Positions 26,501-32,702 of a stretch of DNA of 32,702 nucleotides are shown in pieces (positions within the stretch are counted from its first letter, which is position 1; every line of letters begins with the position of its first letter). This DNA comes from Anaerolineaceae bacterium 4572_78 (GTDB taxonomy: Bacteria > Chloroflexota > Anaerolineae > 4572-78). Where the stretch lies: the NCBI GenBank assembly GCA_002084875.1, contig NBMH01000031.1, forward strand, positions 1 to 32,702, read 5' to 3'. A program made the position numbers and the translations under genes. The notes below the pieces were generated by a model. It saw nothing but the letters and a program-made list of their open reading frames with translations. It was not told where the DNA came from and did no database searches.

Positions 26501-27020
26501 TTTGTGGACGAAATCCACCTGCTAGGGCAATCCAAATTGCCGTTGGAATTAATAATTTTTCATCTCCACCACTTAGACGATACATCAAATAAACTGCTAC
26601 AAGAATTATATAAGTATCAAACACATGCGGTAGGGCAATTTCACTGTAAAACCAAAATAGAGGACTTGAGGCTAAAAATAAAGCGGATGCCAAGCCAACT
26701 TTCTTATTGAACATTTCTTTACCAAGCAGATACATGAAGGATACGGCTAATCCGCTACTAATGACACTAATTAACACTAGGGTTATTTGGGCATCGGCGA
26801 TAAATAAATTGATAGCCTGCCCTAGAAATACAAATAGTATGTAACCTGGTGCCTGTGGTTGTCCAGCGGCAACATCAAAATGCTCCAAACCAAAAGCCAT
26901 GTTGATGCTGTCCCAGTGATATAAAATCTTACTGGTAAAAGGTAGCCGTGTCAGGACGGTGATAATAAATAAGCCAACAACAATATATATCTCTCGTTTA
27001 TAATTCCGTAACTTAAATAT
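23544..27020 (-). CDS. Two-module GT-C-type membrane glycosyltransferase, possible ATA start
   Basis: The frame is open from 23544 back to a stop at about 27044. The first ATG (26900) would remove the first helix and catalytic loop. An ATA at 27020, eight bases after GGAGG, gives MFKLRNYKREI, a hydrophobic helix (about 11-24), then YHWDSINMAFG and QPQAPGY, a normal GT-C first loop with Asp37. On that start the protein has 1158 residues. Module 1 (about 1-480) has many helices and an extracytoplasmic segment. Module 2 begins at about 515 with a helix and VDDALISLRYANNLL (D535/D536) and PVEGYSNLLW, a second GT-C-type first loop, more helices and a soluble C-terminal region (about 840-1158). Such enzymes move sugars from lipid carriers outside the membrane. 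The substrate is unknown. Two related proteins seem fused. It starts two bases after the ancestral stop of the kinase upstream. Confidence 0.82.
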   Translation of the reverse strand: MFKLRNYKREIYIVVGLFIITVLTRLPFTSKILYHWDSINMAFGLEHFDVAAGQPQAPGYILFVFLGQAINLFIADAQITLVLISVISSGLAVSFMYLLGKEMFNKKVGLASALFLASSPLFWFYSEIALPHVFDTYIILVAVYLMYRLSGGDEKLLIPTAIWIALAGGFRPQTEVFLSLLVLYVAWYLTWRQRFIALGVLFVVNLFWFVPLLWLHGGPEQYFLILEKYSEAFTNTTSVFAEGGMVGFIRNMRKLTMYTMYGWALALIPFLIWGVILIKKAQLLNKIELLNFMKDHRLWFILCWILPSIAYYAFIHMGQQGLVFVFLPALLIVSALVIYSSNWLKPAYQTYFIAGIIILNSIIFIFAPTYPLGGESPKLLSDATINQRDSHYQASIALVTQNFPPKQTLILSDGWRFPQYYLHDYIFYPYVIGGRWEVVEGQAIVKQEVLDMATFGLTPDDENHFYVVIFDKTMHDFNRSPDRTKFVSLPTGEQISYLELTEQEELALSSAGFQIVISLITLAIHANYYMPFIVDDALISLRYANNLLDGYGLVWTDGYPVEGYSNLLWILLTAFLGWLGIDLIDATRILGMIGISFVIGAIVYAYPARNIRQLLPMAVGSLTVVLAAPIAIWTIGGLEQPLLVGLLAWGIILCYPILEKETVTPKEMQLPGLCFALICIIRPDGIIFTITAVVGIILIRGINRTTFNIVAYLIILPVMFYQGQLLFRLIYYGEFVPNTALIKANTSLHRMQEGLRYVRIGIFALRPLLEFVLISLVIMLINKHQRVKAIFLVIPLYAWLVYVVVIGGDVFPGWRHLVPMIVLMALIVAEGMLGLEAYLKSSGHYAILIIILILSASFYMYNQGNDAKNRRVLVELWPWDGQVIGLMLKEGFAEEQPLIAVDAAGTVPYWSGLPAIDMLGLNDYHIARQPSEKIGSGWTGHEFGDGEYVLNRKPDLIMFDVPGNDGMAPFPSGRQMQQNPNFFELYTLTNFVGYKPYYFQTAIWVRRDSPKIGIKRFTGKMPTVHVDNTIIVPSYLINSNPNTVATLDRNNQFFILVSSEPTSIRNLHVPIGKWQVSVACKTILQKDCSSIYVTIQQTGENTVLSSGTSPVYFDVSQDKSQFDITLQTKNNYKIYVQRLILDSVDIFGTTETISICSK
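23950..23971. repeat. Hairpin-repeat-like sequence inside the glycosyltransferase frame
   Basis: CATGTACTGT leads into AGGCA-TTT-TGCCT (23955-23967), the same GGCATTTTGCC string as the second hairpin of the element at 6327-6386 (inverted), with similar CATGTA and GTG flanks. It is translated as part of TGKMPTVHVD. The match is short and partly palindromic, so it may be chance. Confidence 0.35.
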
Positions 27021-27022
27021 TG

Positions 27023-27465
27023 TTACTCCTCCATATACTGTTTAACCAAAGCCAATATTTGGTCTATCTCAAAGCCTCTTGCCAATTCTCGAATCTTCTC
27101 TTCGTTGCAAAAGGAATGTACTTCTCATCCATTTCCTCCAACTCGGATGCTTTCTCTCGCACTTGACGCATTCTTCCTAATGTTGCCAATTCAAAAAGTA
27201 CTTCCAATTCCTCTTGTGGTGGCGGTACAATTTCGGTTGGACTAGGCACCTCATCATCAAGCTTTTCAATAGATTCTTTGTCTTCATATATCCAATCTAA
27301 TTTCAAATGTGTTTCCAAAAGATAAAGTAATTGCTTCAATTCGATTGGTTTTGGTAAAAAGGCATCACATCCCGCTACACGACTCTTTTCTTGATCCATG
27401 TCAAACACACTAGCTGATACAGCAAAGATAACTACATCTTTCAATTCGGGATCCCAATGGCTCAA
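27023..27465 (-). pseudogene. Displaced 3' part of the propeller kinase: receiver remnant and tail
   Basis: From about 27455 downward the sequence, in a different frame from the kinase body, reads [18 protein letters not shown], then [15 protein letters not shown], the second half of a receiver domain with its conserved Lys-Pro. A Pro-rich linker and a helical tail ([20 protein letters not shown]) follow. Near 27096-27104 a 5-base tandem duplication (AAGAG repeated) shifts the frame again, giving an early stop at 27064. Removing it restores [17 protein letters not shown] and QYMEE to a TAA at 27025-27023, matching the tail of the REC-kinase at 1898. So this segment carries two lesions. A stand-alone 133-residue product from an internal ATG is possible but has no phospho-acceptor Asp. 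Confidence 0.82.
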
Positions 27466-30400
27466 GAAGACTAATCATTACGGTACGATTGTAGTCTTTA
27501 TCATCTACTACCAACACTTTTCGCCGTTCACCATTGTACCCGACGATATTGCGTTTTTCCATCAATTTTTCTTCTGCATCAATATACGCTATAGGAAAAT
27601 CCAACTCAAACCAGAAGGTACTCCCTCGCCCTAGTTCACTTTTAACCTCAATCTCACCGCCCATTATTTCGACCAATTGCCGACTGATTGCCAAGCCTAA
27701 ACCAGTGCCAGCCGCTCGCCGTTGGGCATCACCGACCTGTTCAAATGGCATGAATATTTTGTCCACCTGCTCAAGAGTCATGCCGACTCCTGTATCGGCA
27801 ATCTCAAAACGGATTGTGATTAGGGACTCTGATTCCTGATTCCTAACTCCTACCCTCATAGATACTTGCCCTCTATCGGTGAATTTGACCGCATTCCCCA
27901 AAAGATTAATGAGAACTTGTCGTAGGCGTTTCTCATCGGCACGGATACCTGTTGGCAGGGTGGTTAGTGATTCGTAGACAAATTTGACATCTTTTTGTTG
28001 GGCTCGCATGCGGATGATACCTGTAATACCTTCCAAGAAATTGGGGAAATGTATGTCAGTGGTATAGAGGTCCATCTTGCGGGCTTCAATTTTAGAAAGG
28101 TCAAGGATATCATTGATGAGAGTTAGTAAATGGCTACCGCTTTGATAAATGACGTTCACGCCTTCAATTTGTCTCTCATTCAGTCCTCTACCACGTTTGA
28201 GGATTTGAGCATAGCCAAGAATACCATTGAGCGGAGTCCGCAGTTCATGACTCATGTTGGACAGAAATTCACTTTTGGCTTCGTTGGCAACTTCTGCTTG
28301 CTTCTTAGTAATAGTCAACTGCTGGTTTGATTCAGCAAGTTCTTTTGTTCTTTCAGCCACCTGAACTTCAAGTCGTTGCCTTTGAGATTCAATTGTTCTG
28401 ACTCGTAAGGTAAAGACCCCAAACACACCACCAATGAGAATTACTGCCATTAAACTCCTAAACCACCATGTTTCCCAAAATGGTGGTTCAATGTGTATGT
28501 TTATGGCTATGCCACCTTCATTCCACATGCCATCATTGTTAGATGCTTTAATGCGTAAGGTATACTCACCACCAGGAATGTTGCTATAACGCCCGAAACG
28601 TTTTGTTCCAGCATCATACCAATCTTTATCTAATCCTTCCAGCATGTATTGGTATTGATTTTTTTCAGGTCGAGTGTAGTTCAAACCAACAAACTCAAAC
28701 TCAAAAAAATTATGTTGCCAATCAAATTTAGCACTTTCCAATCCTTCGGGAGTGGTCCCAGTATCAATGGGTTCGCCATCCTGCTTGAACGATGTTAAAA
28801 CGACATGTGGGGGATAACTGTTGCTAATCAATTGGTCGGGATAAAAACTATTCACCCCACTTATGCCGCCAAACCACATTTCGCCATCTGTTGCTTTAAA
28901 ACCACTACCACCATTAAAGGTATTGCCTTGTAAGCCATCTCCTTGGTCAAACACCTTAACCACTGTTTTAGTTTGGGGGTCAAACTGTATTAAACCATTA
29001 CTACTACTTAACCATAAATAGCCAATATCATCCTCTATAATGCTAAAAATATTATCGGTTGGAAAACCAGAAACCTTGTCAAACCGTAGGAATGTTTTGG
29101 TCTGTTTATCAAACTTATTCAAACCGCCACCACTTGTTCCAATCCATAAAGCATCATCAGTTGTTTGGTAGATACTAACAATCGAATCACTGCTAATACT
29201 ATCAAGGTCGTTTGGGTCATGGGTATAGTGGCTAAAGGTTTCTGTAGCTTTGTCAAACCGATTTAAGCCGCCTGCATTGCCACCCATCCAAATCACATCT
29301 TCAATAATATCATGGTGAATAATAGTCACGTATAGGTTGGTAATAGCTTGCGGGTCCTCAGCATTAGGTTCATAGTATGTAAATTCATCGGTGATTCTAT
29401 CCAATTTGGCAAACCCTTTATTACGTGCCCCTAACCACATAACCTCTGGATTTTCAGGCTCTTCAAACATTGTCTGAAAACTATCTACCTCGGTTTCATA
29501 TCGCTTGATGACATGTCCAGTAGCACGGTCTAGCAGGTTAATAGCCCCTGTGGTAAAGGTAGTCACCCACAAAATTCCATCAGAGTCTTCATAAAGTGCA
29601 ATAATATAATCGCTGTCGAGTGTGGCTGGGTCATCTGGGTCATGTAGGTATTGAGTAACTTGCTTAGTTTGAGAGTCGAGTTTATTCAAACCAACTTGAG
29701 TCCCAAGCCATATATTACCATCACTATCCTCATAAATTGATTCGACCACATTATTACTCAAGCCATTGTGTTGATTATATAACTTGAAGTTTTGGGTATG
29801 TGGGTCATATTTATCAATCTGCCCCGCACCATGCGTTATCCATAAAATACCAGTTCTGTCTTGATAAAATTGGGCGATGCTATCACTGCTAATACCAAAT
29901 GGGTTATTTGGGTTATGGGAAACAGAAGTAAAAGTTTCACTTTGTTTATCGAACCAAGTTAAGCCCAAATCCTGAAACCAATCACCTATCCACAATGTAC
30001 CATGACCATCATCATACAAAGCCACAACTAAACCATCTCGTAAACTGTTAGGCTTATCGGGGTCATGTTGATAGCGAGTAAAAGTTTCGGTTTCAGTATT
30101 GAATTTTGCCAACCCACCACCAAGACTACCTAGCCATAAAATTTCAGGGTCATCAGCATCGGGGGTGATGGCAAGTACTATGTTATCTGGGGACTGAAAA
30201 CTATTCTCATCATCAGGGTCATGCTTATAATTGGTAAAGGTTTCGGTTTCGATGTTAAATTTATCCAATCCGCCTCCCCATGTCCCTATCCATAAAATAT
30301 TGGGGTCAATTGGGTCGGGTACAATTCGCCAAATCTCTGGATAACTAACACTATTTGGATTATTTGGATCATGTTCATAGCGAGTTACATCGCCTGTTTC

Positions 30401-30895
30401 TGTATCAAACTTATTAAACCCAGCTAGCAAGGTTCCCACCCATAAAATATTAGGATTGCGTGCATCCTGCACCACCTCTTGAGTGCTATTATCGCTCAAA
30501 CTATTAGGATTATTCGGGTCATGCAAGTAGCAAGTAAATTCCCCCGTTTTGCGGTCAAAGCGATTCAAGCCGCCCTCTGTTGCCAGCCAAAAAATATCAG
30601 GGTCGCTACTATCCTCAATAAAGCGGTCAACTCGGTCATCAGATAAGACATTTGGTCCCGCCTCATAGATTTTTAGGTCATAGCCATCATACCTAAACAA
30701 GCCACTGGTCGAACCAACCCACAAAAACCCATCAGAATCTTGCATAAAGGATTGGGTTACTTTCTTCTTCACATCAAATACCTGCTCAAATTTCATATCA
30801 GGTTTCTGAGCCTGACCATCTGACCAAAAGCCAAACAGTGCCAACATTGTTATACATAAAAGTGTAATCTTTTTCAAAATGCTAAACGTTTTCAT
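27410..30895 (-). CDS. Beta-propeller hybrid sensor histidine kinase, receiver broken
   Basis: The ATG at 30895 follows GAGGAG; a TTG 12 bases upstream is the frame-open alternative. A signal peptide (about 1-30) precedes a large extracytoplasmic sensor (about 31-740) of Reg_prop blades (GGLNRFDxxTxxFTxY, LWIGT), consistent with two seven-blade propellers. Eight blade junctions carry [10 protein letters not shown]-like insertions. A Y_Y_Y domain (about 730-800) and one membrane helix (about 808-830) follow. The transmitter has His883 ([11 protein letters not shown]), an N-box near 997 and a G2 box (GTGLGLAIS) near 1063. A receiver starts at about 1125 ([11 protein letters not shown]) but after LLEPLG the frame leaves the domain and stops at 27410. 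About 45 residues including the phospho-acceptor Asp are missing. The kinase core looks functional but the intramolecular phosphorelay cannot be. Reg_prop/Y_Y_Y kinases often sense glycans or their breakdown products. Confidence 0.9.
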   Translation of the reverse strand: MKTFSILKKITLLCITMLALFGFWSDGQAQKPDMKFEQVFDVKKKVTQSFMQDSDGFLWVGSTSGLFRYDGYDLKIYEAGPNVLSDDRVDRFIEDSSDPDIFWLATEGGLNRFDRKTGEFTCYLHDPNNPNSLSDNSTQEVVQDARNPNILWVGTLLAGFNKFDTETGDVTRYEHDPNNPNSVSYPEIWRIVPDPIDPNILWIGTWGGGLDKFNIETETFTNYKHDPDDENSFQSPDNIVLAITPDADDPEILWLGSLGGGLAKFNTETETFTRYQHDPDKPNSLRDGLVVALYDDGHGTLWIGDWFQDLGLTWFDKQSETFTSVSHNPNNPFGISSDSIAQFYQDRTGILWITHGAGQIDKYDPHTQNFKLYNQHNGLSNNVVESIYEDSDGNIWLGTQVGLNKLDSQTKQVTQYLHDPDDPATLDSDYIIALYEDSDGILWVTTFTTGAINLLDRATGHVIKRYETEVDSFQTMFEEPENPEVMWLGARNKGFAKLDRITDEFTYYEPNAEDPQAITNLYVTIIHHDIIEDVIWMGGNAGGLNRFDKATETFSHYTHDPNDLDSISSDSIVSIYQTTDDALWIGTSGGGLNKFDKQTKTFLRFDKVSGFPTDNIFSIIEDDIGYLWLSSSNGLIQFDPQTKTVVKVFDQGDGLQGNTFNGGSGFKATDGEMWFGGISGVNSFYPDQLISNSYPPHVVLTSFKQDGEPIDTGTTPEGLESAKFDWQHNFFEFEFVGLNYTRPEKNQYQYMLEGLDKDWYDAGTKRFGRYSNIPGGEYTLRIKASNNDGMWNEGGIAINIHIEPPFWETWWFRSLMAVILIGGVFGVFTLRVRTIESQRQRLEVQVAERTKELAESNQQLTITKKQAEVANEAKSEFLSNMSHELRTPLNGILGYAQILKRGRGLNERQIEGVNVIYQSGSHLLTLINDILDLSKIEARKMDLYTTDIHFPNFLEGITGIIRMRAQQKDVKFVYESLTTLPTGIRADEKRLRQVLINLLGNAVKFTDRGQVSMRVGVRNQESESLITIRFEIADTGVGMTLEQVDKIFMPFEQVGDAQRRAAGTGLGLAISRQLVEIMGGEIEVKSELGRGSTFWFELDFPIAYIDAEEKLMEKRNIVGYNGERRKVLVVDDKDYNRTVMISLLEPLGSRIERCSYLCCIS

Positions 30896-30943
30896 TATTC
30901 TCCTCAACTCCTAAAAATTCAATTTTTCCAAAAAGATGAGTAA

Positions 30944-32542
30944 TTACACCCACACCGCAAATATCTGTTTATCCTGGAATTTAATTTGCTCTTGTTTGTA
31001 TGTCTTATTTTTATTAAAATCATAAATTAGCAAATAACCTTCTTTCAGCGAATAACTATCGAGATAATCACTCAACTGTAGCAAGCCTACTTGATGTAAT
31101 TTGATTCCATACCAGCGTTTCAGTTCCAGAACATAGCGTTTATCATGATAGGTAATGACAATATCCATGCGGCGTTCATCTGCCACAGTCGGCTCCTTGA
31201 AATCAAAGCCCCTGCCATTTATGATTGGTCTTAGAAAAGACAGAAACAATAAACGTCCCTCTCGTTCCAAAAACTTCGCATCTCGATTGGAATAATGCTC
31301 TTTCATAAATACCTGAAACCGAAGGAGAACTAATTTGACATCTAAACCATCATCATTATAATATTCAGGACCGCCAAACCCATTCACATCACGATATTTT
31401 GTTTGGAGTAACTTGGACAGCATGTAAAAATAAATTTTCTGCTCGAAAACCCGATTATGAATTTGACAGCGTCCCCGTTCTGATGCAACGATAATACCAT
31501 ACAAATACCCTAAATTAACCACTGGATTAATAATATTAAAAGGCAAACTATCGCCGCTAATAACTATTCGCGAAATCCAGTTATACAATTCTTGATTGTT
31601 TTCCAGGTTCTTGCCCAAGCTATCAAACAGGGTGGTAGTGTAACCTTCATTGGTGATCATCTTGAAAGCCTCTTCCACATCGGCGACTGCCCAACCCTTA
31701 TCTTCTCGTTGAGACACAATGTCTTCATCAATGAATTTGCACAATTTGCTGACCAGATATGGGTAGCCCGATGTATAGTAATACAGCTTTTCAGCAATGG
31801 ACTGCATGTCGAGTTGGATATGCTTGTCATGGCTATAATCGTGTAGCATCGTGCCAATTTCATGAGGATTGAAGCTCAAATCTACCTTAAAATCAACTGC
31901 AATATTCCATGGACTATTATATCCTCCCCATCCCCCTCTCTCTATGGGGGAGGGGTCATGTCTGAACTTCGTCTTCAATGTTTTTATATCATGCACTCCC
32001 GCCAAGATGACTGATTGAAAAGTGTAATCCTGACCCAAATCTCTTTGCAGATATTTGTTCCGTAACATACCAAGGAAATGGAGAAATATTTGGTTATTAC
32101 TGCTTTTGTCCACCTCATCAATCAGCAGAACAACTTGTTTATTTAATTCTGACACATATTGAGAAATGAATTGCGATAATTCCGCAAAATCATGAACCTG
32201 TTGGGAAGCTTGGGCAAAATAGTCAGAATTCTTTGGGTTGATAAACATCATAGTGCGGGCAATGATTTTCAGGAAAGCAGGGCAAAAGCTTTCTTCATTA
32301 GCAAAAGGAGCATCTCCTACTCCCTCAAAGCTGATACTCCAGACCACATAATCATCCCTCTGATTCAAGTGTCTACTTAAAATAGACAATGTAGTCGTTT
32401 TGCCAAATTGGCGAGGACGATTGATGGTGAAATACTTTCCTTTTTCAATTAATTGGAGGATGGATTCCAATTTTTTTGATGTATCTACCATGTAATGTCG
32501 GCTGGGGATACACAGTCCTGTATCGTTAAATTCTCTTTGCAT
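30944..32542 (-). CDS. AAA-like ATPase with C-terminal PD-(D/E)XK-type domain
   Basis: The ATG at 32542 follows AAGGAG at 7 bases; a frame-open start 54 bases upstream is less likely. The 532-residue protein has Walker A RPRQFGKTT (42-50, Lys48) and Walker B VVLLIDEVDK (Asp142/Glu143), as in the AAA_35/AAA-ATPase-like group. FNPHEIG and YTSGYPYLVSKLCKFIDE follow in the winged-helix lid region. The C-terminal RRMDIVIT, then VLELKRWYG (about 455-475), has the D...ExK spacing of PD-(D/E)XK nucleases. The family is expanded in repeat-rich genomes, but its role is not established. Residues about 194-207 (HDPSPIERGGWGGY) replace the usual RPxEEHKY segment before NSPWNIAVDF and are encoded by an intergenic repeat. 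Confidence 0.85.
   Translation of the reverse strand: MQREFNDTGLCIPSRHYMVDTSKKLESILQLIEKGKYFTINRPRQFGKTTTLSILSRHLNQRDDYVVWSISFEGVGDAPFANEESFCPAFLKIIARTMMFINPKNSDYFAQASQQVHDFAELSQFISQYVSELNKQVVLLIDEVDKSSNNQIFLHFLGMLRNKYLQRDLGQDYTFQSVILAGVHDIKTLKTKFRHDPSPIERGGWGGYNSPWNIAVDFKVDLSFNPHEIGTMLHDYSHDKHIQLDMQSIAEKLYYYTSGYPYLVSKLCKFIDEDIVSQREDKGWAVADVEEAFKMITNEGYTTTLFDSLGKNLENNQELYNWISRIVISGDSLPFNIINPVVNLGYLYGIIVASERGRCQIHNRVFEQKIYFYMLSKLLQTKYRDVNGFGGPEYYNDDGLDVKLVLLRFQVFMKEHYSNRDAKFLEREGRLLFLSFLRPIINGRGFDFKEPTVADERRMDIVITYHDKRYVLELKRWYGIKLHQVGLLQLSDYLDSYSLKEGYLLIYDFNKNKTYKQEQIKFQDKQIFAVWV
31923..31960. repeat. C-rich intergenic repeat inserted in frame in the AAA ATPase gene
   Basis: CCATCCCCCTCTC and GGGGGAGGGG flank a short loop and match, in inverse orientation, the C-rich element at 4056-4092 (CCATCCCCTCTC, GGGGGAGGGG). 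It is translated as DPSPIERGGWGGY without breaking the frame. Confidence 0.8.
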
Positions 32543-32578
32543 TATAAACTCCTTATTTTGTATATCAAAAAACCTATT

Positions 32579-32600
32579 GTAGGAGCGTATGGCCATACGC
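32579..32600. repeat. GTAG-GGAG plus 16-bp perfect palindrome (REP-like)
   Basis: GCGTATGGCCATACGC at 32585-32600 is a perfect palindrome, directly preceded by GTAGGAG (32579-32585). It lies about 40 bases upstream of the AAA ATPase start codon. Confidence 0.85.
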
Positions 32601-32609
32601 CCTTAGTAC

Positions 32610-32699
32610 TAGGGCTGTTCACAAAACTTGCTTTTTCATGTCAAAGCAAGCTTTGACGCTCCAATTTATCTTGTCAAAAAATAGCATTGAACAGCCCTA
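32610..32699. mobile_element. MITE-like element with 12-bp inverted repeats at TA sites
   Basis: TAGGGCTGTTCA (32610-32621) and TGAACAGCCCTA (32688-32699) are exact inverted repeats 66 bases apart. The terminal TA on each side would be the target duplication expected of IS630/Tc1-mariner transposition. The interior has no gene but holds an exact inverted copy (32640-32662) of the 23-base GGAG hairpin unit found at 4025. It would depend on a transposase elsewhere. Confidence 0.72.
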
Positions 32700-32702
32700 C
32701 CC

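Overview
The window is a moderately AT-rich bacterial chromosome segment (impression from reading: clearly below 50% GC). Genes are compact, with ATG, GTG and TTG starts behind AGGAGG-like ribosome sites. Signal-transduction proteins are abundant: three histidine kinases, three chemoreceptors and a complete che cluster. Palindromic repeats recur between genes and inside some of them. The mix of Reg_prop/Y_Y_Y kinases, PIG-L deacetylase, YbdK-type ligase, 7Fe ferredoxins, CheC/CheD/CheX adaptation proteins and C-rich intergenic repeats suggests a Chloroflexota-like filamentous or gliding bacterium. This placement is an inference of moderate confidence; other repeat-rich lineages such as large sulfur bacteria or cyanobacteria are not excluded.

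Layout. 1-4113: a sensor histidine kinase running off the left edge (minus), a divergent REC-histidine kinase, a small lipoprotein and a composite repeat. 4118-5424: an orphan adenine methyltransferase and two tRNA-Ser genes (minus), the tRNAs with their own promoter and terminator. 5425-8973: a promoter region, Mn-type superoxide dismutase, two AvFdI-like ferredoxins, a PIG-L deacetylase and a broken YbdK/GCS2 ligase. 9200-23475: the chemotaxis block, all plus strand: MCP, globin-coupled MCP (frameshifted), MCP, cheW, cheW, cheA, cheC, cheD, cheY, cheB, cheR, cheX, cheX. 23544-32542 (minus): a large two-module GT-C-type membrane glycosyltransferase, a beta-propeller hybrid kinase whose receiver is broken, and an AAA ATPase with a C-terminal nuclease-like domain. 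32579-32699: a perfect palindrome and a MITE-like element.

How it works together. The che block contains everything for a self-sufficient array: three receptors, two couplers, kinase, methyltransferase, methylesterase, deamidase, CheY and three CheC/CheX-family proteins for dephosphorylation. No flagellar gene is present, so the output could be type IV pilus or gliding motility, or something else. The SOD and ferredoxins form an oxygen-stress/redox group.

The most striking property is the number of lesions and repeat insertions. Two genes have lost roughly 35-45 codons from inside a conserved domain with a change of frame, and both junctions sit on a palindrome. A third has a single-base frameshift. 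A fourth lesion is a 5-nt tandem duplication. One reading frame carries an in-frame copy of an intergenic C-rich repeat. Several repeats are hairpins preceded by GTAG or GGAG, as in REP elements mobilised by RAYT transposases. Either this genome is undergoing palindrome-associated rearrangement, or the assembly has faults at hairpins; read mapping would decide.
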